A program made the position numbers and the translations under genes. Below the pieces are notes generated by a model. The model worked only from the letters and a program-made list of their open reading frames with translations. It did no database searches and had not been told where the DNA came from. 7,660 nt of DNA from assembly GCA_001723855.1 (NCBI GenBank), contig MCBC01000057.1, positions 1 to 7,660 of the forward strand, given 5' to 3'. The number at the start of each line of letters is the position of its first letter. Position 1 is the stretch's first letter. The stretch is from Candidatus Altarchaeales archaeon WOR_SM1_86-2. GTDB taxonomy: Archaea > Altiarchaeota > Altiarchaeia > IMC4 > MCBC01. Shown here piece after piece: positions 1 to 6,250 of the stretch.

Positions 1-1
1 A

Positions 2-502
2 ATTCAAGGAAAAACAGCACTTGCAGCAGCATTATTTGTTGTCGCTGTATTTGTAATTACGATAAAATTAATGAACCCGACACCGATTTTAATATCCGTT
101 GACGGCGGAGAAGCAGTATCCAGCCAGATTTCAGGGGTTTTCACATCTTATGATATGATACTCCTGATTGCATCATCAATCATTCTTACCATCAGCGGGA
201 TGTATTTACTGTTTTTTGATTCCGATGAAAATAATGAAAATTCCACAGGAAAACCCGCAGGCGAATCAGTACTGGAAGAAAGAAAAATGAAATGGAAGGA
301 AATATCCGAAACCCTGAAAAATGACGAGCAGAAAATTTATGGTGCGATAATTGATTCGGAGGGAATTATCAACCAGAGTGAACTCGCGGAAAAGACAGGA
401 TTTTCAAAATCAAACATCAGCAGAGTTCTGGATTTACTGGAAAGCAAAGGATTTGTTGAGAGAAAGAGGAGGGGAATGGGAAACATTGTTTTGCTGAAGT
501 AA
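2..502 (+). CDS. Membrane-anchored winged-helix (MarR/IclR-like) transcriptional regulator, 5' end outside window
   Basis: The reading frame is open from base 2, so the true start lies upstream. The first ATG (71) is probably internal, because the 23 codons before it form a hydrophobic helix (ALAAALFVVAVFVITIKL). Counting from that ATG, residues 1-27 would be an exported loop, 28-49 a second membrane helix, 50-75 an acidic, Asn-rich linker, and about 76-143 a winged helix-turn-helix (recognition region QSELAEKTGFSKSNISRVL, then a basic wing ERKRRGMGN). The expected topology puts the DNA-binding domain in the cytosol. Membrane-tethered wHTH proteins of this shape are common in Euryarchaeota and related archaea; the targets are unknown. 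The higher-GC codon use matches the glmM remnants rather than the AT-rich segment to the right, so this gene belongs to the flanking chromosome. The family is fairly sure; the signal it senses cannot be inferred. Confidence 0.8.
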   Translation: MQGKTALAAALFVVAVFVITIKLMNPTPILISVDGGEAVSSQISGVFTSYDMILLIASSIILTISGMYLLFFDSDENNENSTGKPAGESVLEERKMKWKEISETLKNDEQKIYGAIIDSEGIINQSELAEKTGFSKSNISRVLDLLESKGFVERKRRGMGNIVLLK

Positions 503-676
503 ATAATATTATCAAAAATTCTAAGTGTATTGAAGCGGAGCGGAAATACGCTGGCGTTCGTCGGGAGCCGCCCGACAGTTACGGCAAAAATCGTTAGTTT
601 TGAAAGTATCCATCCCCATGATGCGTTTGCAGAGACGACAACAACAGTCGGGGAATTGAGAAAAATATTCGGGTAA
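503..676 (+). other. Stop-free extension in the regulator's frame, doubtful small ORF
   Basis: After the regulator's stop (500-502) the same frame stays open for 57 codons to TAA at 674-676. There is no ATG; the only candidate start is TTG at 530-532, with no ribosome binding site. The last half reads plausibly as protein (IHPHDAFAETTTTVGELRK near the end), but I recognise no family. It overlaps the structured element. It may be an unrecognised small protein, the remnant of an older gene, or chance. Confidence 0.2.
511..603. other. Candidate structured element (nested inverted repeats) between convergent genes
   Basis: This stretch between the regulator and the glmM remnant is locally GC-rich and can fold. 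An outer stem pairs TCAAAA (512-517) with TTTTGA (597-602) and CTAA (521-524) with TTAG (593-596), leaving a 3-nt bulge. Inside it, GTATT (527-531) can pair with AATAC (545-549), and GTCGGG (560-565) pairs perfectly with CCCGAC (571-576) around a 5-nt loop. No T-run follows the GC-rich hairpin, so it is not a bacterial-style terminator. It could be a small RNA, a mobile hairpin element or a 3' structure of the regulator mRNA. The pairing is visible; the function is unknown. Confidence 0.35.
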
Positions 677-682
677 ATTAAT

Positions 683-1303
683 TTAACTCAAATTCCTTTC
701 CACAACCCCCGCAATTCTTCCCGCGATTTTTTGTGCCTTATCTCCTGTTTGTGCTTCAACCATAACCCTGCAAAGTGCTTCTGTTCCCGAGAACCGCACA
801 AGAACACGCCCCTTTCTCGCGAGTTTCTTTTCTGCATCAAAAATTGCATCTTTAATTTCAGGAATTTTGTTTATATCTTTTTTTGCTTTAATTTTAACAT
901 TAATTAAGACCTGCGGTAATTTTTCCATCACGCGTGAAAGTTCTGACAGTTTCTTTCCTGTCCTTTTCATTATGCAGAGAACCTGGATGGCAGAAATTAA
1001 CGCATCTCCGGTTTTTGCATAATCGGGAAAAATTATATGCCCTGACTGCTCGCCGCCGAAATTGTAGTTATTTTTTAACATTTCCTCTAAAACATAACGG
1101 TCGCCGACCGCAGTTCTCACAACCCTTATCCCGTGATTTTTCATTGCAATTTCCAGCCCCATGTTGCTCATAACCGTTGCAACAATCGTATCTTTCTTCA
1201 ACTTCCCCCTGCCTTTCAAGTCATAAGCGCATAACGCCATTATACTGTCGCCGTCAATTACATTCCCATTTTCACATACTATTTTAAGAATAATTTTAAT
1301 AAT
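683..1303 (-). pseudogene. glmM: glmM 3' fragment: domains 3-4 of bacterial-type phosphoglucosamine mutase
   Basis: GlmM converts glucosamine-6-phosphate to glucosamine-1-phosphate for UDP-GlcNAc synthesis. Only the C-terminal part is here. Homology begins near 1282, at IVCENGNVIDGDSIM, which in intact GlmM follows directly after the metal loop GDGDR. Upstream of that the frame reads a few AT-rich codons and hits TAA at 1304-1306. The ATG at 1240 lies inside conserved sequence and is not a native start. Present: the domain-3 motif MSNMGLE, the VGDRYVLEEM block, the sugar-recognition loop GGEQSGH, and the domain-4 phosphate-binding motif RFSGTEA, where most relatives have RPSGTEP. Missing: the phosphoserine loop, domain 2 and the metal loop, so it cannot be an active mutase by itself. 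The N-terminal partner is at the right edge of the window on the same strand. The remaining frame is intact, which suggests a recent break or an assembly artefact. Confidence 0.88.
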
Positions 1304-1337
1304 TTATATATAATTTGTTATGAAATGATAAGATACT
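1299..1337 (+). promoter_or_regulatory. Archaeal TATA/BoxA promoter of the GlmU-related gene
   Basis: TTTATATA at 1303-1310 matches the archaeal BoxA consensus and lies about 30 bases upstream of the ATG at 1338. Transcription starting about 25 bases past the box would begin only a few bases before the start codon, giving a leaderless or nearly leaderless mRNA. This fits the absence of a Shine-Dalgarno sequence. The element falls at the left junction between the glmM remnant and the AT-rich segment. Confidence 0.5.
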
Positions 1338-2417
1338 ATGAAATTAGTTTTGTATGACGGAAACATTGAAACAATGAAGCCCATAACATACAGCAGGAGT
1401 TCCTGTGATGTGTTATGTGGGGGTAAAAGAATTATCGAATACATACTGCCACATTTTGGAAAAGAATTCAATCCCTCCATACTAACATCAAAAAAACTTA
1501 TCAATTTAACAAAATTAAGAAATCCTAAAGTTAGTGTAGCAGATTCATACGAAGAAGAATCTTTATATTACAATGTATCTGTTCTTCCCTCAAAAGAAAT
1601 GATAGAAAAAATTTACGGTTTGAAAATAAATGAGATTCTTACATACAATGATAGAATAGTATGCGGGAGATATGATAAAGGAAAAGTTACACTTGAAACT
1701 ATAGAAAAGGAACTCTCAAAACTTAAAAAAATTGAATTAAAATTAAAGGAAAACCCCATTATCTTAGATTATCCATGGGATATTGTATCTCATAATCCAA
1801 GTTTAATAAAATCCAATTTCAGAGAAATTCCCGAATCAAAAGGAGAAATAGATGATAAAGCGTTTATCATAGGCAATCCAGAACAAATATATTTAGGCGA
1901 AAATTCGGTTGTTGAAGCAGGAGCGATACTTGATGTTAGAGAAGGACCAATAATTATTGAAGATAATAGTGTTGTTCATGGACACAGTAGAATTGAGGGA
2001 CCTGTTTATATCGGTAAGAATTGCATAATTGGAGGTGCTGAAGCAGCTATACTGCATGAGGGAACCTGCATTGGTGATGTCTGCAAAATAGGTGGTGAGA
2101 TTGAGGAAACAATTATTCATGAATTTAGCAACAAGGCGCACTTCGGTTTTCTGGGGCACAGCGTGATTGGCAGTTGGGTTAACATAGGCGCAGGTGCCAC
2201 TAATTCGGATCTTAAGAGTAACTATGGCGAAATTAAAGTGGAACATATAAGCACTGGAGAGAAAATCAAAGCAGGTAAGTTTATTGGCACTGCCATAGGC
2301 GACCACTCTAAAATAAATATCTTAACCAGAATCATGACTGGAAAACAGATAGGTTACTGCTGTCTGGTCGGAGGAACTGTTAGTTCAAATATTCCATCAT
2401 TTACTTTTTCACCATGA
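1338..2417 (+). CDS. GlmU-related sugar nucleotidyltransferase/acetyltransferase, left-handed beta-helix protein
   Basis: A 359-residue protein resembling the alternative GlmU family described from Bacteroidetes (the TIGR03991 type). The N-terminal domain, about 1-165, is a divergent nucleotidyltransferase fold: it starts LVLYDGN and has family landmarks such as PITYSRS and WDIVSHN (147-153), but lacks the usual LAAGxGxRM loop. From about 175 to 345 a left-handed beta-helix runs through GPIIIEDNSVVHG, GPVYIGKN, CKIGGEI, the FSNKAHFGFLGHSVIG block and NIGAGATNSDLKSNYG (282-297), ending at IPSFTFSP. The NIGAG..N signature and GDHSK resemble the acetyl-CoA/acceptor region of GlmU and archaeal GlmU-like enzymes, so N-acetylation of a sugar-1-phosphate is the likely activity. 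The family normally has about 40 further C-terminal residues that are missing in frame; a shifted continuation follows. It has its own promoter and converges on the minus-strand operon. Confidence 0.82.
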   Translation: MKLVLYDGNIETMKPITYSRSSCDVLCGGKRIIEYILPHFGKEFNPSILTSKKLINLTKLRNPKVSVADSYEEESLYYNVSVLPSKEMIEKIYGLKINEILTYNDRIVCGRYDKGKVTLETIEKELSKLKKIELKLKENPIILDYPWDIVSHNPSLIKSNFREIPESKGEIDDKAFIIGNPEQIYLGENSVVEAGAILDVREGPIIIEDNSVVHGHSRIEGPVYIGKNCIIGGAEAAILHEGTCIGDVCKIGGEIEETIIHEFSNKAHFGFLGHSVIGSWVNIGAGATNSDLKSNYGEIKVEHISTGEKIKAGKFIGTAIGDHSKINILTRIMTGKQIGYCCLVGGTVSSNIPSFTFSP

Positions 2418-2476
2418 TGCATCGTCCAACATACTCAAGAGAAACTAATGAATACCTAAATAGTTTATTTACCTAA
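2414..2476 (+). other. Out-of-frame C-terminal continuation of the 359-aa protein (probable frameshift)
   Basis: ATG at 2414 overlaps the TGA of the upstream gene and opens 20 codons (MMHRPTYSRETNEYLNSLFT) to TAA at 2474-2476. It resembles the terminal helix of the GlmU-related family, where an Arg-rich VMxRR segment is followed by S/T-E and a hydrophobic L/I-F/Y end, and also the end of the 439-aa neighbour (MMDRR ... TLYENL). Adding one T to the five-T run at 2405-2409 would join it to the main frame. It may be a frameshift mutation, a sequencing error, or a coupled small ORF. Confidence 0.35.
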
Positions 2477-3784
2477 ATTTTCATAAAGAGTATTAAGCAA
2501 AGCTACTTGAGCATTAATATACTTCTCTGATCTAATAGTATACTTCCGCGATATAAATGTTTTCCTCCTATCCATCATAGCACTTATCATTTCAATCGCT
2601 TTATCTTTTCTGAAGGTCTCAATTACACTTTCCACACCAATCTTTGATCCCGGAAATATTGATATACCCTGCATTAGTAAAACATTTCTCCCTGTTTCTA
2701 CACCATCCCCTAAAATGACACATAGTTTTCTTTCAGATTCTGTAAATTTTTGAACCTTGGTTCCTTTATTGAGGATGCACCCTTCTCCTAATACAGAGTC
2801 TGGAATATACGACGAATCACCAATCTTTGTTTTTGGCATGATGATTGAATTTTCAATCACTACACCATTCCCAATTCTCACCCCATTTCCTAAACTTGTA
2901 TATGGGCCAATAGAGCAATTAGTACCGACATGACATTTATCTCCTAGGTAGCACGGACCTTCAATCTGCGCTCCAACTTCTATTTGTGTGTTTTCGCCTA
3001 GGTAGCACGGACCTTCAACGATATCATTCTTCTTAATATATGTCCCCGTGGCATAAGACCCAAAACCTTCTTCAAGAATGATTTTATTTGCATCAAGCAA
3101 ATCCCGCGGATGTCTTACATTTATCCAAAGCCCGGGACATTTAAACCCATGCACTAAATCATCTGGAATTAACTTATTGATCACATCAGGTATCCCGCAT
3201 TTAGTTTGAGTTTGCATAATCTCCTCTATGGAATTGAATATATCTTCACGTCTAAAAATATACATTCCTGCATTAACCAAATTGCTTTTTGGCTTTTCTG
3301 GTTTTTCCTTAATACTCTTCACAATATTTCTCTTTAATTCTACAACTCCATACTGTGACGGATTCTCAACTTCTTTAAGTGCCAAACTTGCTGGTGAATT
3401 ATGTTCTTCATGGTTTTTTATTAGATCCTTTATAAACTCTGGTGAAGATATAAGATCTCCATTTATTACCATAAACTCTTCTTCTCTAACTTCATTCCTA
3501 GCCACATAAACAGCGTCTGCGGTCCCTAACTCCCTTTCCTGTTCAACATACTCAATCTCCATGCCATTAAATTTATTTTCAAAATAGTTCTCAATTATCT
3601 CTTTTTTGTAACCAATCACAATGACTATTTTACTAATTCTAAACCTTTCAGGCAGTCCAGACAACGCCTCTAAAACCCATTCCAACATTGGCTTTCCTGC
3701 TACATGGAGCATAGGTTTTGGTCGTGTTGAAGTCAATGGTTTTAATCTTCTACTTTCACCTGCTGCTAATATTATTACATCCAT
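2465..3784 (-). CDS. Bifunctional-type sugar-1-phosphate nucleotidylyltransferase with beta-helix (archaeal GlmU-like)
   Basis: A 439-residue cytosolic enzyme that should couple a sugar-1-phosphate (glucose, GlcNAc or mannose) to an NTP. Residues 1-235 form the nucleotidyltransferase domain: LAAGESRRLKPLTSTRPKPM near the N-terminus binds NTP, LGTADAV (86-92) and NGD (108-110, metal) follow, then YGVV, NAGMYIF (171-177) and PGLWINVRHPRDLLDAN. Residues about 244-390 are hexapeptide repeats of a left-handed beta-helix, with two coils carrying the same EGPCYLG. Archaeal relatives such as the ST0452/MJ1101 type have a GAGT..N acetyltransferase signature in the last coils. Here the equivalent region reads ILNKGTKVQKF, so the acetyl-transfer activity may be lost. 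A helical tail of about 45 residues ends the protein. It is the last gene of the minus-strand run, 42 nt after the preceding stop, and converges with the plus-strand gene. I chose ATG 3784 because the conserved first strand starts there. No clear ribosome binding site. Confidence 0.88.
   Translation of the reverse strand: MDVIILAAGESRRLKPLTSTRPKPMLHVAGKPMLEWVLEALSGLPERFRISKIVIVIGYKKEIIENYFENKFNGMEIEYVEQERELGTADAVYVARNEVREEEFMVINGDLISSPEFIKDLIKNHEEHNSPASLALKEVENPSQYGVVELKRNIVKSIKEKPEKPKSNLVNAGMYIFRREDIFNSIEEIMQTQTKCGIPDVINKLIPDDLVHGFKCPGLWINVRHPRDLLDANKIILEEGFGSYATGTYIKKNDIVEGPCYLGENTQIEVGAQIEGPCYLGDKCHVGTNCSIGPYTSLGNGVRIGNGVVIENSIIMPKTKIGDSSYIPDSVLGEGCILNKGTKVQKFTESERKLCVILGDGVETGRNVLLMQGISIFPGSKIGVESVIETFRKDKAIEMISAMMDRRKTFISRKYTIRSEKYINAQVALLNTLYENLGK
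2943..3018. repeat. Exact 22-bp direct repeat inside the beta-helix coding region
   Basis: The same 22 bases, beginning CCTAGGTAGCACGG, occur at 2943-2964 and 2997-3018. The period is 54 bp, exactly 18 codons, which is one full turn of a left-handed beta-helix. Both copies encode EGPCYLG on the minus strand. The sequence between them is not repeated at the same level. It is best read as recent duplication or gene conversion of one coil. Confidence 0.75.
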
Positions 3785-3826
3785 TTTTTTATATTCATAG
3801 TATCATTGAATTAAATTATCCCACTC

Positions 3827-5677
3827 TTACAATGGAGTTCTTGATTTCCCACATTCTGGACATTTCCAGTTATCGGGTAAATCTTCAAACATTATATCCT
3901 CCCTCCCCTCATCGTAAATATGACCGCATGATATACATTTATGTTCTGCTATGTTTTGTCTAACATATTCTTTAACCTTTTCCCAAAAATTTTCACAACA
4001 ACATAAATAATTGGTGTCATGTGATTTACAGTAACATGGCAATTCAGGCGTCTCATATTTGAACTCATTAATATGTTCTCCTAAAATTGTCCAGTTTTTG
4101 CCATTAAATTCATGAAACCCGTGACCTGTTATAACATAATCAATACACGTAGGAGATATTAACGATGGATAAATTGGTCTGTTAATCCCAACATCTTGGA
4201 GCACTACAACATCTCCTTCATCAAAATCAAAGACCTTATACGATTCTCCCACTAAAATGACCTTTATACCTTCTCCATTCTCCCTAAATTTTCTGGTTAT
4301 CTTCTCGATCATCCATCCTGCATTATAATTCTGGTATGAACAATTCGTTTTATTAATCACCTCCATACCCAGGAGGAATATTATATCTTTCCCCCTAAAA
4401 TCTTCTAAATCCATAGACAAAATATCTTTCCCTGAATATATTGCTTGTATGGGAAAAAAGTTTCTTGCCATTTCTTTACGCATTTCCTCTTGTTCGTCAA
4501 GAATTGTTGCCATTTCCTCGGTTTTTATTAAATAAATATCGAGTTTCCCTCTATCACGACGATCAACAGTATTCTTTAAAAAACTCATGACTGCTGTACC
4601 TGCACCGTAACTAAATATTGCACTATTCAAAATATCAAAATCTATCTTTTCTTTACTCAATGGAATAGTGTATATGTTTTGTTTACCCTCCCCCTCTTTT
4701 AAAATGAATTTATAACTCCTTCCATCATCGGTTTTCATAGTAACTTTTCCTTCTTCCTCGTTAAGTTCGAGTGTAAGCCAATTTCTCTTCTCTATAATTT
4801 TTATGGTCTTGCTGGCATTACTTATTTCGATTCTTGGATTGTTTAACCAGTTTATTTTTAGGTATTTCTTAAAAGAAAGTTTAAGTTTTTCGATCTCTTT
4901 GATCTTTTCTCTACGGACATCGTCCCAGTTAAACAAACGAACGCTACCAAACTCAATTATTATAACATCCTCTAACAACTTATCTGATTTATTTTTTGCC
5001 TTAATAAAATCACTCAATACTTTTGATATATCATTTAAAATAGGTTTCTTCAATATTTCATTAGCCTCGTTTAAAAGATCTTTATATATGTTTCGGTTAT
5101 CATTCTCCCTTTTTAAAATTAAAATGTGTTCGTAAGTTTTTCCATCACTGGTTTCTATAGTAACTTTCTTTTCTTCCTCGTTAAGTCTGAGTATGAGCGT
5201 GTTTCCCCCTTCTGTAACAATTATTGCATTATTACCACTTCTGTTTATTTGTGGATTATTCACCCATGCCATATTTAGGTCATTTTTCAAGAAGGATAAA
5301 AATCTATCTCTATTTCTGCCCATTCTATGGACATTATCCCAATTAAACAAATACACGTCTAACTCATTCCAATCCTCCTTTGGATGAGGAAATCCATTTA
5401 AATACCATGGAGGATAGTTATTTGGAGGGTATTTTAATCCCGCGACTATTTCACGTTTGATTATATTAATAAGTGGATATCCTCTCCTGAGTTTAGATTT
5501 TCTTTCAAAGAAAGAAAATTTTCTTGCAAATTCATCAATACCTTTTTTAGTGTTTTTTTCCTTCGCACATTTCTTGGCTATAAATCTAATCTTTTTTGTA
5601 AGTTCCTCAAGAGTAGTCGCAAAGGACGGCACTCTTGCCAAGTCCAATAAAGATTCAACATCTTTAATATTTTTCAT
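3827..5677 (-). CDS. Novel multidomain protein: duplicated FNWD domain, IF-2B-like Rossmann domain, C-terminal rubredoxin-like knuckle
   Basis: A 616-residue protein I cannot name. Residues 1-80 are helical and basic. Two related domains follow, about 109-190 and 247-327, sharing LFNWD(N/D)V, a (V/L)NNP(Q/R)I strand, LNEEE(K/G)KVT and (S/D)DG(K/R)(T/S)Y; the copies are separated by a helical linker. Residues about 345-525 resemble the C-terminal domain of the eIF2B alpha/beta/delta-MtnA-R15P isomerase superfamily: IFSYGAGTAVMSFLK matches the HSyS-type phosphate loop, INKTNCSY matches the NKxGT segment, and VGESYKVF matches the AESYKF hallmark. The catalytic Asp of the isomerases (GAD) is GME here, so isomerase activity is doubtful. 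After a Cys-rich stretch (548, 550, 559-561), residues 579-611 are rubredoxin-like: CxxC at 581/584, FEDLPDNWKCPECG with 606/609, which should bind iron or zinc. The start overlaps the preceding gene by 4 nt (ATGA), implying translational coupling. Cytosolic; no signal peptide. Confidence 0.75.
   Translation of the reverse strand: MKNIKDVESLLDLARVPSFATTLEELTKKIRFIAKKCAKEKNTKKGIDEFARKFSFFERKSKLRRGYPLINIIKREIVAGLKYPPNNYPPWYLNGFPHPKEDWNELDVYLFNWDNVHRMGRNRDRFLSFLKNDLNMAWVNNPQINRSGNNAIIVTEGGNTLILRLNEEEKKVTIETSDGKTYEHILILKRENDNRNIYKDLLNEANEILKKPILNDISKVLSDFIKAKNKSDKLLEDVIIIEFGSVRLFNWDDVRREKIKEIEKLKLSFKKYLKINWLNNPRIEISNASKTIKIIEKRNWLTLELNEEEGKVTMKTDDGRSYKFILKEGEGKQNIYTIPLSKEKIDFDILNSAIFSYGAGTAVMSFLKNTVDRRDRGKLDIYLIKTEEMATILDEQEEMRKEMARNFFPIQAIYSGKDILSMDLEDFRGKDIIFLLGMEVINKTNCSYQNYNAGWMIEKITRKFRENGEGIKVILVGESYKVFDFDEGDVVVLQDVGINRPIYPSLISPTCIDYVITGHGFHEFNGKNWTILGEHINEFKYETPELPCYCKSHDTNYLCCCENFWEKVKEYVRQNIAEHKCISCGHIYDEGREDIMFEDLPDNWKCPECGKSRTPL
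4720..5200. repeat. Imperfect DNA direct repeat underlying the duplicated FNWD domain
   Basis: Bases about 4720-4780 and 5140-5200 align with few differences, including identical runs ATAGTAACTTT and TTCTTCCTCGTTAAG, offset by 420 bp. They encode the conserved end of the two FNWD domains (LNEEE..KVT). Identity outside these cores is clear only at protein level. Similarity at the nucleotide level suggests an internal duplication that is not very old, or gene conversion between the copies. Confidence 0.65.
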
Positions 5678-6207
5678 TCTTCAATTATTTCTTCTATTTT
5701 TTTTATTTCGTTTTCAATACAAGTTTTCATTCCTTCTTCATCTATTATTCCTCTTCTATAGTCGCTAACTATATTCTCTATATCTTCAACTTTTATACCT
5801 AACAAAATTTCTAAAGGTTCAATATCAACCAAGTCCAATTTATCCCTGGACAATTCCATGATATGTTTGATATCCTTGACATACTTTCTTGATAGGTATT
5901 CTGGATTCTTGCTTCTACCACGAGATAAAATATAAATAGATAAAAAATAAACTACATCTTCATCCCTTTCTATGAGTTTTAGTATAATTCCTGGAAAATA
6001 CTTGCCAACACGGGTTTTATAGAATATGCATGCAAGAATGAAGAATATCATAAAAAATAGTATCAATATGAACCATATTGAATGAGTGAATTTTAACAAA
6101 ATATGAAATATTATGTCCAGTACTGCGGCTAATGTGATAATAATGGCCCAAATAAACACCATCCATCTACTTGCCAATATTGTTAGTATTTTTTTGGTTA
6201 AACTCAT
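5674..6207 (-). CDS. Small membrane protein with two TM helices and an acidic cytosolic helical domain
   Basis: A 177-residue protein of unknown family. A short basic N-terminus (MSLTKK) precedes two hydrophobic segments, about 16-38 and 43-64, separated by a short polar turn (KFTHS). The basic KTRVGK after the second segment predicts both ends in the cytosol. The rest (65-177) is charged and mostly helical, with acidic, Glu- and Ile-rich C-terminal helices (ENEIKKIEEIIEE), suited to protein contact. No enzyme motif is visible. It lies 43 nt after the mutase gene, and its stop overlaps the ATG of the 616-aa gene, so the two are probably translated together. A role as membrane anchor or partner of the 616-aa protein is an inference from this coupling only. 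Confidence 0.72.
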   Translation of the reverse strand: MSLTKKILTILASRWMVFIWAIIITLAAVLDIIFHILLKFTHSIWFILILFFMIFFILACIFYKTRVGKYFPGIILKLIERDEDVVYFLSIYILSRGRSKNPEYLSRKYVKDIKHIMELSRDKLDLVDIEPLEILLGIKVEDIENIVSDYRRGIIDEEGMKTCIENEIKKIEEIIEE

Positions 6208-6236
6208 CGTAAATTGATATTAGTAATTAGTATCTT

Positions 6237-6250
6237 AATAAAAATAAAAG
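6237..6250 (-). terminator. T-rich tract after the mutase gene, possible partial terminator
   Basis: Directly after the mutase stop the minus strand reads CTTTTATTTTTATT. Archaeal RNA polymerase can terminate on such tracts without a hairpin. It sits inside the presumed operon, so it may only reduce downstream transcription, or may have no effect. Confidence 0.25.

Noticed and set aside
560..576. Bacterial intrinsic terminator
   Set aside because: The GC-rich hairpin is not followed by a T-run on either strand.
683..1240. Reading 683-1240 as a complete 185-aa gene starting at ATG 1240
   Set aside because: Fifteen codons upstream of that ATG are still clearly GlmM-like (IVCENGNVIDGDSI), so the Met is internal to a conserved block and the gene is a 5'-truncated fragment.
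5193..5768. Hydrophobic open frames on the plus strand opposite the 616-aa gene
   Set aside because: They are antisense shadows of AT-rich coding sequence; the minus-strand frame has clear domains and the plus frames lack start context.
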